From contig NZ_JAMXBF010000006.1 of the NCBI RefSeq assembly GCF_023823685.1, positions 62,001-126,000 on the forward strand: a stretch of DNA of 64,000 nucleotides, written 5' to 3'. The DNA is from Pseudomonas subflava (GTDB taxonomy: Bacteria > Pseudomonadota > Gammaproteobacteria > Pseudomonadales > Pseudomonadaceae). The notes beneath the pieces are model-generated. The model was not told where the DNA came from. It saw nothing but the letters and a program-made list of their open reading frames with translations, and ran no database searches. Shown here in pieces: positions 39,256-47,310 of this stretch. The number at the start of each line of letters is the position of its first letter. The first letter of the stretch is position 1. Both the position numbers and the translations under genes were made by a program.

Positions 39256-39578
39256 GTTTAGGTAGATCATTTTTCCGGTCATCACACACGACGGTCGCTG
39301 CTGAAGGGGGGGAACGTTGGCACACCGAGCCAGTCCATGGGGAGGACCGGGCCGCCCGCCGCAGACCGAATGCTGTCCATCGGATGCTGTCTTTTGTCGC
39401 CGTAAGAGAGAGCGTGCGGCCTGTCGCAAATGGGATGAGTGATGGCATATTGCTATGGCATTTCCCGGAAAAAAGTGCTTCCTTATGGGCCCTTTGCCCG
39501 CCGCTGCGGCGTGACTCTTGGCGGCGGCGGTGATAACAAGCAGGCAGCACCCCGCTTTTCGTGTTCGAGGCATTGCCG
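39256..39578. other. 323-bp gene-free region upstream of the REC-CheC operon
   Basis: Lower GC than its surroundings in places (for example TTTAGGTAGATCATTTTTCC near 39257 and the stretch 39440-39480). It must contain the promoter of the downstream two-gene signalling operon. I find no convincing sigma-54 or sigma-28 site and no credible ORF with a ribosome site. Confidence 0.5.
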
Positions 39579-40571
39579 ATGGCAACCACTTCCCTGTTGG
39601 TCTGCGACGACTCCGCGATGGCGCGCAAGCAGCTGCTGCGCGCCCTGCCGGCGGATTGGCCGGTCGAGATCAGCCAGGCCACCAATGGCGCCGAGGCGCT
39701 GCAGCGTATCCGTGAGGGCGGCATCGACCTGCTCCTGCTCGACCTCACCATGCCGGTGCTCGACGGCTACGGCGTGCTCGCCGGGCTGCGCGATGAAGGC
39801 CTGGCATGCCGGGTCATCGTGGTCTCCGGCGACGTGCAGGAAGAGGCGGTACGGCGTGTCACCGAACTGGGCGCGCTGGCCTTCCTGAAGAAGCCGGCCG
39901 ATCCCGAGATCGTGCAGGAGACCTTGCAGCGCCTAGGGCTGCTCGGCCAGGGCGGCGCCGCGGCGCCGATGGCGCTGGTCGAGCCGGCGGTGAATTTCCG
40001 CGATGCCTTCCGCGAAGTCATCAACGTCGCCATGGGCCGCGCCGCCGCGCTGCTGGCGCGGGTCTTGGGCGTGTTCGTGCAGTTGCCGCTGCCCAACGTC
40101 AACATCCTCGAGGTCGGCGAGCTGCACATGGCGCTGGCCGACGCGCAGAGCGACGACCGCCTCACCGCCGTGTGCCAGGGCTACATCGGCGGTGGCATCG
40201 CCGGCGAGGCGCTGCTGATCTTCCACGACTCGGAAGTAGGCGACATGGGCAAGCTGCTGCACCGCAGCGACGGCGGCAACTCCTCCATGGAAATGCTGCT
40301 GGACATGTCCAGCGTGGTGATCGGCGCCTGCCTCGCCGGCATCGCCGAGCAGATCAACATCAAGTTTTCCCAGGGCCATCCGCAGATTCTCGGCCAGCAC
40401 GCGCCGATCGACGAGCTGATCCGCCTCAACCAGCAGCGCTGGCGCAAGACGCTGGCGGTGGAGTTCAGCTACAGCATCGAGGGCCACGACATCCACTTTG
40501 ACCTGATGCTGCTGTTCACCGAGGACTCCGTGCCTCTGCTGACCCACAAGCTCGCCTACATGATGGGTTGA
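39579..40571 (+). CDS. Response regulator with CheC-like phosphatase output (REC-CheC)
   Basis: 330 aa. Receiver domain 5-120: acidic pair Asp10/Asp11, phospho-acceptor Asp55 in LLLLDLTMP, Ser83, and Lys104/105 in FLKKP. The C-terminal part (about 138-330) is CheC/CheX-like: the first phosphatase motif is intact in REVINVAMGRAA (Glu146, Asn149), while the second reads LLDMSSVVIGA, with Asp and Ser at the Glu and Asn positions. It may therefore dephosphorylate itself or a partner receiver. It ends 3 bp before the cyclase gene, a tight operon. GAGG supports the ATG; a GTG six codons upstream is possible. Confidence 0.88.
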   Translation: MATTSLLVCDDSAMARKQLLRALPADWPVEISQATNGAEALQRIREGGIDLLLLDLTMPVLDGYGVLAGLRDEGLACRVIVVSGDVQEEAVRRVTELGALAFLKKPADPEIVQETLQRLGLLGQGGAAAPMALVEPAVNFRDAFREVINVAMGRAAALLARVLGVFVQLPLPNVNILEVGELHMALADAQSDDRLTAVCQGYIGGGIAGEALLIFHDSEVGDMGKLLHRSDGGNSSMEMLLDMSSVVIGACLAGIAEQINIKFSQGHPQILGQHAPIDELIRLNQQRWRKTLAVEFSYSIEGHDIHFDLMLLFTEDSVPLLTHKLAYMMG

Positions 40572-40574
40572 TCC

Positions 40575-41528
40575 ATGGCCGAAACCGTCGATCTCAACGA
40601 ATTCCACTGGTTGCTGACGATCGTGCAGAGCATTGACGTCGGCGTGGTGGTGCTGGACCGCCAGTTCCGCGTCGAGGTGTGGAACGGCTTCATGGAGAAC
40701 CGCTCCGGGCGTACGCCGGAGGAAGTGCTGCAGAAGTCCTTCTTCGAGTTGTTCCCCGAGGTCGAGGAAGAGTGGTTCCGCCACAAGGTCGACAGCGTGG
40801 CCACCCTCGGCACGCCGGCCTTCACCATCTGGGAGCAGCGGCCCTACCTGGTGCGGTTCAAGAACTACCAGCCCATCACCGGGCAGGAAGACTTCATGTA
40901 CCAGAACACCACGATCCTGCCGCTGCAGGCGACCAACAGCCGCATCGAGCACGTCTGCCTGATCATCTACGACGTCACCGACGTGGCGGTGAACAAGCAC
41001 CAGCTGCAGTCGGCCAACCAGCAGCTCAAGCACCTGTCGCGCACCGACCGCCTCACCGGCCTGAACAACCGCGGACACTGGGAAGAAGAGCTGCGCCGCG
41101 AGTACTCGCGCCATCGTCGCTACGGCAGCATGGCGGCGCTGGTGATCTTCGATATCGATCACTTCAAGAAGGTCAACGACACCTACGGGCACCCGGCGGG
41201 CGACAAGGTCATCCAGCTGGTCGCGGACGTGGTGCGCGAGACCATCCGCGACACCGACATCGCCGGACGCTACGGCGGCGAGGAGTTCGTGGTGTTGCTG
41301 CCGGACGTGGACAAGCTCAGCGCCAAGCTGTTCGCCGAGCGCCTGCGCCAGTTGATCGAGGCCCTGGTGGTCGATCATGAGGGGCAGGAAATCCGCTTCA
41401 CCATCAGCCTCGGCGTAGCTGACCTGGCGCAGAGCAGCCAGGACCATCAACAGCTGATCGACTGGGCCGACCGCGCCCTGTACCAATCCAAACATGGCGG
41501 CCGCAACCAGGTGACGGTGCACGGCTAG
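40575..41528 (+). CDS. PAS-GGDEF diguanylate cyclase
   Basis: 317 aa, soluble. PAS domain about 10-130 (IDVGVVVLDRQFRVEVWNGF), a short coil, then GGDEF domain about 150-315 with the active motif GGEEF and an inhibitory RDTD five residues before it. FDIDHFKKVNDTYGH is the metal/substrate motif. It should make c-di-GMP. Its cotranscription with a REC-CheC protein suggests a phosphorylation-controlled signalling pair. The first unit of the tandem repeat array begins 45 bp after its stop codon. Confidence 0.93.
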   Translation: MAETVDLNEFHWLLTIVQSIDVGVVVLDRQFRVEVWNGFMENRSGRTPEEVLQKSFFELFPEVEEEWFRHKVDSVATLGTPAFTIWEQRPYLVRFKNYQPITGQEDFMYQNTTILPLQATNSRIEHVCLIIYDVTDVAVNKHQLQSANQQLKHLSRTDRLTGLNNRGHWEEELRREYSRHRRYGSMAALVIFDIDHFKKVNDTYGHPAGDKVIQLVADVVRETIRDTDIAGRYGGEEFVVLLPDVDKLSAKLFAERLRQLIEALVVDHEGQEIRFTISLGVADLAQSSQDHQQLIDWADRALYQSKHGGRNQVTVHG

Positions 41529-41572
41529 GGCATGTCCCGCGTGGTGTTCTTCAGGTTTTGGGTGCCCGCGAC

Positions 41573-44178
41573 GTAGGGCGCCCTCGCCGAAGGCAGCGCG
41601 CCGACGAGGCTGTGCGCGACGGTGAGGTTCGGACGGTGGGCTGCCGCTGCGCGGCGAGACCACCCTACGGGAAGCGTTGCGTCAGATTGCGTGTAGGGCG
41701 ACCTCGCCGAAGGCAGCGCGCCGACGAGGCTGTGCGCGACGGTGAGGTTCGGACGGTGGGCTGCCGCTGCGCGGCGAGACCACCCTACGTGAAGCGTTGC
41801 GTCAGATTGCGGGTAGGGCGTCCTCGCCGAAGGCAGCGCGCCGATGAGTCTGTGCGCGACGGTGAGGTTCGGAGGGTGGGCTGCCGCTACGCGGCGAGGC
41901 CACCCTACCTGAAGCGTTGCGTCAGGTTGCATGTAGGGCGCCCTCGCCGAAGGCAGCGCGCCGACGAGGCTGTGCGCGACGGTGAGGTTCGGACGGTGGG
42001 CTGCCGCTGCGCGGCGAGACCACCCTACGTGAAGCGTTGCGTCAGATTGCGTGTAGGGCGTCCTCGCCGAAGGCAGCGCGCCGATGAGTCTGTGCGCGAC
42101 GGTGAGGTTCGGATGGTGGGCTGCCGCTACGCGGCGAGGCCACCCTACATGAAGCGTTGCGTCAGGTTGCATGTAGGGCGCCCTCGCCGAAGGCAGCGCG
42201 CCGACGAGGCTGCGTGCGGCGGTGAGATTCGGGGGGTGGGCTGCCGCTGCGCGGCGAGGCCACCCTACGTGAAGCGTTGCGTCAGATTGCGTGTAGGGCG
42301 TCCTCGCCGAAGGCAGCGCGCCGATGAGTCTGTGCGCGCCGGTGAGGTTCGGATGGTGGGCTGCCGCTCCGCGGCGAGGCCACCCTACATGAAGCGTTGC
42401 GTCAGGTTGCATGTAGGGCGCCCTCGCCGAAGGCAGCGCGCCGACGAGGCTGCGTGCGGCGGTGAGATTCGGGTGGTGGGCTGCCGCTGCGCGGCGAGGC
42501 CACCCTACGTGAGTGCGTAGTCGGGGTGCGTGTAGGGCGCCCTCGCCGAAGGCAGTGCGCCGACGAGGCTGCGCGCGGCGGTGAGGTTCGGATGGTGGGC
42601 TGCCGCTGCGCGGCGAGACCACCCTACGTGTAGCGTTGCGTCAGAGTGCGTGTAGGGCGACGTCGCGGAAGGAAGGGCGCCGAGGGAGATGCGGGCGGCG
42701 GTGAGGTTCGGTTGGTGGGCTGCCGCGGCGCGGCGAGGCCACCCTACGTGAGTGCGTAGTCGGGGTGCGTGTAGGGCGCCCTCGCCGAAGGCAGTGCGCC
42801 GACGAGGCTGCGCGCGGCGGTGAGGTTCGGATGGTGGGCTGCCGCTGCGCGGCGAGGCCACCCTACGTGAAGCGTTGCGTCAGGTTGCGTGTAGGCGCCC
42901 TCGCCGAAGGTAGTGCGCCGACGGAGCTGCGTGCGGCGGTGAGGTTCGGGTGGTGGGCTACCGCTGCGCGGCGAGGCCACCCTACGTGTGCGTTGTGTCG
43001 GGCTGCGTGTAGGGCGCCCTCGCCGAAGGCAGCGCGCCGACGAGGCTGCGAGCGGCGGTGCCGACCGGCCGGTGGGCTGCCCCTGCGCGGCTTGCCCACC
43101 CTACGTGTGCGGTGTGTCGGGCTGCGTGGAGGGCGCCCTCGCCGACGGCAGCGCGCCGACGCGGCTGCGTGCGGCGGTGAGCTTCGGGTGGTGGGCTACC
43201 GCGTCGCGGCGAGGCCACCCTCCGTGTGCGTTGTGTCGGGCTGCGTGGAGGGCGCCCTCGCCGAAGGCAGCGCGCCGACGAGGCTGCGTGCGGCGGTGAG
43301 GTTCGGATGATGGGCTGCCGCTGCGCGGCGAGACCACCCTACGTGAAGCGTTGCGACAGATTGCGTGTAGGGCGCCCTCGCCGAAGGCAGCGCGCCGCCG
43401 GAGCTGCGGGTGGCGGTGAGGTACGGATGGTGGGCTGCCGCTGCGCGGCGAGACCACCCTACGGGAGCGCGTAGTCGGGCGGAGTGTAGGGCGCCCTCGC
43501 CGAAGGCAGCGCGCCGCCGGAGCTGCGGGTGGCGGTGAGGTACGGATGGTGGGCTGCCGCTGCGCGGCGAGACCACCCTACGTGAAGCGTTGCGTCAGAT
43601 TGCGTGTAGGGCGCCCTCGCCGAAGGCAGCGCGCCGACGGAGCTGCGTGTGGCGGTGAGGTTCGGATGGTGGGCTGCCGCTGCGCGGCGAGACCACCCTC
43701 CGTGAAGCGTTGCGTCAGATTGCGTGTAGGGCGCCCTCGCCGAAGGCAGCGCGCCGTCGAGGCTGCGTGCGGCGGTGTGGTTCGGATGATGGGCTGCCGC
43801 TGCGCGGCGAGGCCACCCTACGTGAGCGCGTAGTCGGGCTGAGTGTAGGGCGCCCTCGCCGACGGCAGCGCGCCGATGAGGCTGTGCGCGGCGGAGAGGT
43901 TCGGATGGTGGGCTGCCGCTGCGCGGCGAGACCACCCTACGTGAGCGCGTAGTCGGGCTGAGTGTAGGGCGCCCTCGCCGAAGGCAGCGCGCCGATGAGG
44001 CTGTGCGCGGCGGTGAGGTTCGGATGGTGGGCTGCCGCTGCGCGGCGAGACCCCCCTACGTGAGCGCGTAGTCGGGCTGAGTGTAGGGCGCCCTCGCCGA
44101 CGGCAGCGCGCCGATGAGGCTGTGCGCGGCGGAGAGGTTCGGATGGTGGGCTGCCGCTGCGCGGCGAGGCCACCCTAC
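41573..44178. repeat. Giant tandem REPIN array, 22 units of 118-120 bp
   Basis: Each unit is a ~96-bp element plus a 22-24-bp spacer. In the first unit, 41573-41668, the left end is GTAG followed by an imperfect hairpin (GGCGCCCT with AGGCAGCGC). The right end, read on the other strand, is GTAG followed by a GGTGG/CCACC stem enclosing GCCGC-GCA-GCGGC. Thus two inverted REPs enclose a ~32-bp core. Unit starts: 41573, 41693, 41813, 41933, 42053, 42173, 42293, 42413, 42532, 42652, 42771, 42891, 43009, 43128, 43247, 43367, 43486, 43606, 43726, 43845, 43964, 44083. The array lies between the convergent cyclase and MFS genes. Spacers repeat from unit to unit, which excludes CRISPR. Long periodic reading frames on both strands lack ribosome sites and are not called as genes. 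Confidence 0.95.
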
Positions 44179-44279
44179 GGGGGCGGCGAGACCACTGCGT
44201 GGAGGCCCGGGTCGCGGCGAGAGTGAGCGCGGCGGGGCTGATAGGAATAGGCCATGCCATGATTCGCTTCAACGGCACC

Positions 44280-45449
44280 TCAGGCCGGCTGGGTTCGCCG
44301 GGCTCCGCCGATCAGGGTGATTACCGCGAGTGTCAGCAGCCCCAGCATGGCCAGGTTCACTGGGCTCCAGCCCAGGCCGCTGATCAGGGCGCCGGAGGCG
44401 AAGGAGGCCATGGCCGCCACCATTCCATTGCCCAGTTCCATCAGCCCCTGCGCCTGGCCGCGTTCGGCCGGGCTGTGGCCCTGGCCGAGCAGGGTGGTGC
44501 CGGCCACCAGCATCAGATTCCAGCCCATGCCCAGCAGCAGCGACGAGATCAGGAACTGCAGCTGTTGCTCGCCGCTCAGGGCGATGCAGGCGCTGGCGGT
44601 GAGCAGGCCGATGCCGATCAGCGCGACGCGGCGGCTGCCCAGGCGATCCACCAGCGGTCCGGCGACGAAGGCCGGCAGGAACATGCCCACCATGTGCCAG
44701 CGGATTACCTCCGCGCCGGCCTCCAGCGGCAGACCGCAGAAACTCATGGCCAGCGGCGTGGCGTTCATCACCAGCACCATCAGGCCCTGGCCGATCGCCG
44801 TGGTGATCATTGCCGCGCGGATCACCGGGCGCGCCAGCAGCTCGCGCATGGCGGCCAACGCGCCGCCGTTGGCCGGCGGCAGGGCGCCCTGGCGCAGGCC
44901 GGCGAGCAGCGGAATGGCCAGCGCGGCGAGGGCCGCGATCAGCAGGTAGGCGCCAACGAAGGGCCGCTCAAGGGCATCGCGCGCCCACAAGGTGAGGCTG
45001 GGCGCCAGCAGCGCGGCAAACAGGCCGCCGCCGATCACCCAGGCGGTGGCGCGGCCCTTGTGCGCGTCGTCCACCGCCTCCAGGGCGGCGAAGCGGTAAT
45101 ACATGGCCGAGGCCTGGTATACGCCGATCGGCAGGGCGCCGAGACACAGCAGCCAGAAGTCCGCCAGCCACACGCCGGCCGCGCTGAGCAGCCCGCCGAG
45201 GATACCGGCGCCCGCGCCCAGCACCAGTCCCGCGCGACGCCCGCGGCGCTGCATGAAGCTCGACAACGGTTGTGTCGCCGCCAGGTAGCCCAGCACCATG
45301 AGCGCCAGCGGCAGGGTCGCCAGGCTGTTGCGTGGCGCCAGCTGCAGGCCGACCAGCGAGGTCAGGGTGACGCCGACCATCGCGCAGCTCCAGAACAGTG
45401 CCTGGGCCAGGAACAGGCGCAGCAGCGTAGGGTTTCGCAGGAACAGCAT
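44280..45449 (-). CDS. MFS transporter
   Basis: 389 aa, twelve predicted membrane helices. The RRGRRAGLVLGAG loop after helix 2 is the conserved MFS motif A region, and GPLVDRLGSRRVALIG repeats it in the second half. The substrate is unknown; a drug or metabolite exporter is likely. It is last in the glxA-like/DUF1272/HPP order, starting 5 bp after the HPP stop. The repeat array begins 102 bp beyond its stop codon. Confidence 0.88.
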   Translation of the reverse strand: MLFLRNPTLLRLFLAQALFWSCAMVGVTLTSLVGLQLAPRNSLATLPLALMVLGYLAATQPLSSFMQRRGRRAGLVLGAGAGILGGLLSAAGVWLADFWLLCLGALPIGVYQASAMYYRFAALEAVDDAHKGRATAWVIGGGLFAALLAPSLTLWARDALERPFVGAYLLIAALAALAIPLLAGLRQGALPPANGGALAAMRELLARPVIRAAMITTAIGQGLMVLVMNATPLAMSFCGLPLEAGAEVIRWHMVGMFLPAFVAGPLVDRLGSRRVALIGIGLLTASACIALSGEQQLQFLISSLLLGMGWNLMLVAGTTLLGQGHSPAERGQAQGLMELGNGMVAAMASFASGALISGLGWSPVNLAMLGLLTLAVITLIGGARRTQPA

Positions 45450-45454
45450 GGTCG

Positions 45455-45970
45455 TCACCAGTACCTGGGGTAGCGCGCGGCGCGCGTCGTGTTGTTGTAG
45501 ATCAGCGCCACCAGCATCAGCAACAGGGCACCGCTCAGGGTCGGGAAGAGCAGGAAGTCCCAGCCCGGCTGGGCGAGGAAGATGATCACCGGGTTGGATC
45601 CGGCCGGCGGGTGCACGGTGCGGGTCGCCATCATCAGGGCGATGGCGGTGCCGACCGCTAGCGCCAGTGCCCACCATTGTGGGCCGAACGCTTGCAGCAG
45701 GGCCAGGCCGACCAGCGAACTGAGGAAATGCCCGCCGACCAGGTTGCGTGGCTGCGAGAAGGGCAGGTCGGGAAAGCCGAACACCAGTACGCAGGAGGCG
45801 CCGAAGGAGCCCAGCAGCAGGCTCAGCGACAGCCAGTCGCCGGTGCTGGCGACGCAGGCGATGGCCAGCGCGCCGCCGAGCCAGGCCAGGGCGATCTGCT
45901 GCCAACAGGCGCGGGGTGGCAGGGCGGCGGCATCGCCGCGCAGCTTGTGCAAGAGTGTGCTCATGGTCAT
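45455..45970 (-). CDS. HPP family membrane protein
   Basis: 171 aa with four membrane helices. The family signature HPP occurs in TRTVHPPAGSNPVIIFL, preceded by LGSFGASCVLVFGFPDLPFSQPRN, both hallmarks of the HPP family (relatives transport nitrite in chloroplasts). The substrate here is unknown. The ATG at 45970 overlaps the DUF1272 stop (TGATG); a second ATG two codons later is also possible. Upstream open frame belongs to the DUF1272 region on another frame. Confidence 0.88.
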   Translation of the reverse strand: MTMSTLLHKLRGDAAALPPRACWQQIALAWLGGALAIACVASTGDWLSLSLLLGSFGASCVLVFGFPDLPFSQPRNLVGGHFLSSLVGLALLQAFGPQWWALALAVGTAIALMMATRTVHPPAGSNPVIIFLAQPGWDFLLFPTLSGALLLMLVALIYNNTTRAARYPRYW

Positions 45971-46218
45971 CACCCAGCCGCCGCGCAGCCGGCGGGCTTG
46001 TGGGTGCGCGCCGTGGCTGCGGGAAAGCGCTCCAGCTTGGTGGTCGGACGGATCGGTCGGCGCACCAGCTCGCCGCCGCAGTTCGGGCAGCGGCCCTGCA
46101 GGCGCTGTTCGGCGCAGTCGTGGCAGAAGGTGCATTCGAACGAGCAGATGCGCGCGTCCGGCGAGTCGGGTGGCAGGTCGCGGTCGCAGCATTCGCAACC
46201 GGGGCGCAGTTCGAGCAT
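45970..46218 (-). CDS. DUF1272 zinc-ribbon-like protein
   Basis: 82 aa. Cysteine pattern CECCDRDLP, ICSFECTFCHDC and GRCPNCGGELV is the DUF1272 signature, probably binding two zinc ions. Such small proteins are repeatedly encoded beside GlxA-type regulators and MFS/HPP genes. The C-terminal tail is basic. GGAGAACC precedes the ATG. It is 28 bp downstream of the regulator. Confidence 0.9.
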   Translation of the reverse strand: MLELRPGCECCDRDLPPDSPDARICSFECTFCHDCAEQRLQGRCPNCGGELVRRPIRPTTKLERFPAATARTHKPAGCAAAG

Positions 46219-46246
46219 GGTGGTTCTCCTTGGCGCGGTGGGTGAG

Positions 46247-47230
46247 TCAGGCGAAGCGTTCGGCGTAGTCCTGGGGGCTGACCGAGAGGTGCTTGTGAAA
46301 GCTGCGGCGCAGGTTCTCCGGGTGGCGGAAGCCGGTCAGCCGCGCCACGGTGCCGATCGAGGCGCCGCTGTCCTGCAGCAGGCCGCGGGCCGCCTGCAGG
46401 CGCAGTTGCTCGACGTAGCGCCCCGGGCCCATGCCGAGTTCCTGGACGAACAGGCGGGACAGGCTGCGCGGCGACAGGTTGGCGCGCTCGGCCAGGGTTT
46501 CCAGCGACAGGTCGGCGGCCAGGTTCTGCGCCATCCATTCGAGCAGCGCGAGCAGGCGCGGTGTACGCGCCGAGTCCGGGGCGAGCAGGGCGCTGAACTG
46601 CGCCTGGCCGCCGGGGCGCCGCAGGAACATCACCAGGCGGCGCGCCACGGCCAGCGCCAGCGGGCGGCCGAGGTCGGCTTCCACCAACGCCAGGGCCAGG
46701 TCGATACCGGCGGTGACCCCGGCCGAAGTGAATACATGGGCGTCGCCGTCGCGGCCGGTCGGGTCGTAGGTGTGCAGGCGGTCGCCGTCCACCTCGATGG
46801 CCGGATGGCAGCACAGCGCCGGCACATCGGCCCAATGGGTGGTAGCGCGGCGCCCGTCGAGCAGGCCGGCGGCGGCGAGGATCAACGCGCCGGAGCACAC
46901 CGAGCCGAGCCGGCGAATGCGCGGCTCTGCCGCACGCAGCCAGGCCAGTAACGGTGGGTTGGCGCACTGCGCCGTCTCGCCCTGACCGCCGGGTATGAGC
47001 AGGGTGTCGAGCTGGTCGGCGGGGCAATCACGCCAGGCGCGGTCGGCGACGATCTGGAAGCCCGCGGACGTGGCCAGCGGGCCGGCCTCGTCGGCCAGCA
47101 CTAGGAGGCGATAGGCCTCGGCCTGGCCCTGGCGACGCAACTCGACATTGGCCGAGGCGAACACCTGCAGCGGGCCGGTGACGTCCAGGCTCATCACGTC
47201 GGGGTAGATCAGGCTGGCGATGGTTTTCAT
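46247..47230 (-). CDS. GlxA-type AraC regulator with DJ-1/PfpI domain
   Basis: 327 aa. The N-terminal DJ-1/PfpI-like domain (about 1-185) contains LGSVCSGALILAAAGLLDG, the nucleophile-elbow region with Cys. The C-terminal AraC DNA-binding domain (about 225-325) contains LETLAERANLSPRSLSRLF and IGTVARLTGFRHPENLRRSF. It is first of a four-gene run (regulator, DUF1272, HPP, MFS) and probably controls it. GGAGAG lies 4 bases before the ATG. Confidence 0.92.
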   Translation of the reverse strand: MKTIASLIYPDVMSLDVTGPLQVFASANVELRRQGQAEAYRLLVLADEAGPLATSAGFQIVADRAWRDCPADQLDTLLIPGGQGETAQCANPPLLAWLRAAEPRIRRLGSVCSGALILAAAGLLDGRRATTHWADVPALCCHPAIEVDGDRLHTYDPTGRDGDAHVFTSAGVTAGIDLALALVEADLGRPLALAVARRLVMFLRRPGGQAQFSALLAPDSARTPRLLALLEWMAQNLAADLSLETLAERANLSPRSLSRLFVQELGMGPGRYVEQLRLQAARGLLQDSGASIGTVARLTGFRHPENLRRSFHKHLSVSPQDYAERFA

Positions 47231-47310
47231 GGGGCTCTCCAGAGGCTGGAGAGAGTCTGGGCTCTGGCCGATCTGGCAACAAGGACAATCGCCCCACAGA
47301 TATGGCCAAA

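Noticed and set aside
39430..39480. Sigma-54 promoter (TGGCA...TTGC) before the REC-CheC gene
   Set aside because: TGGCATATTGC has the GG and GC elements too close (7 bases instead of 10 between), so it does not fit.
41525..42622. Long repetitive protein-coding gene in the first array (both strands)
   Set aside because: Frames stay open only because of the 120-bp period and GC richness; no ribosome site, and they break when the period shifts to 119.
41573..44178. CRISPR array
   Set aside because: Repeats are ~96 bp with inverted ends, and the 22-24-bp spacers are themselves repeated rather than unique. No cas genes are present.
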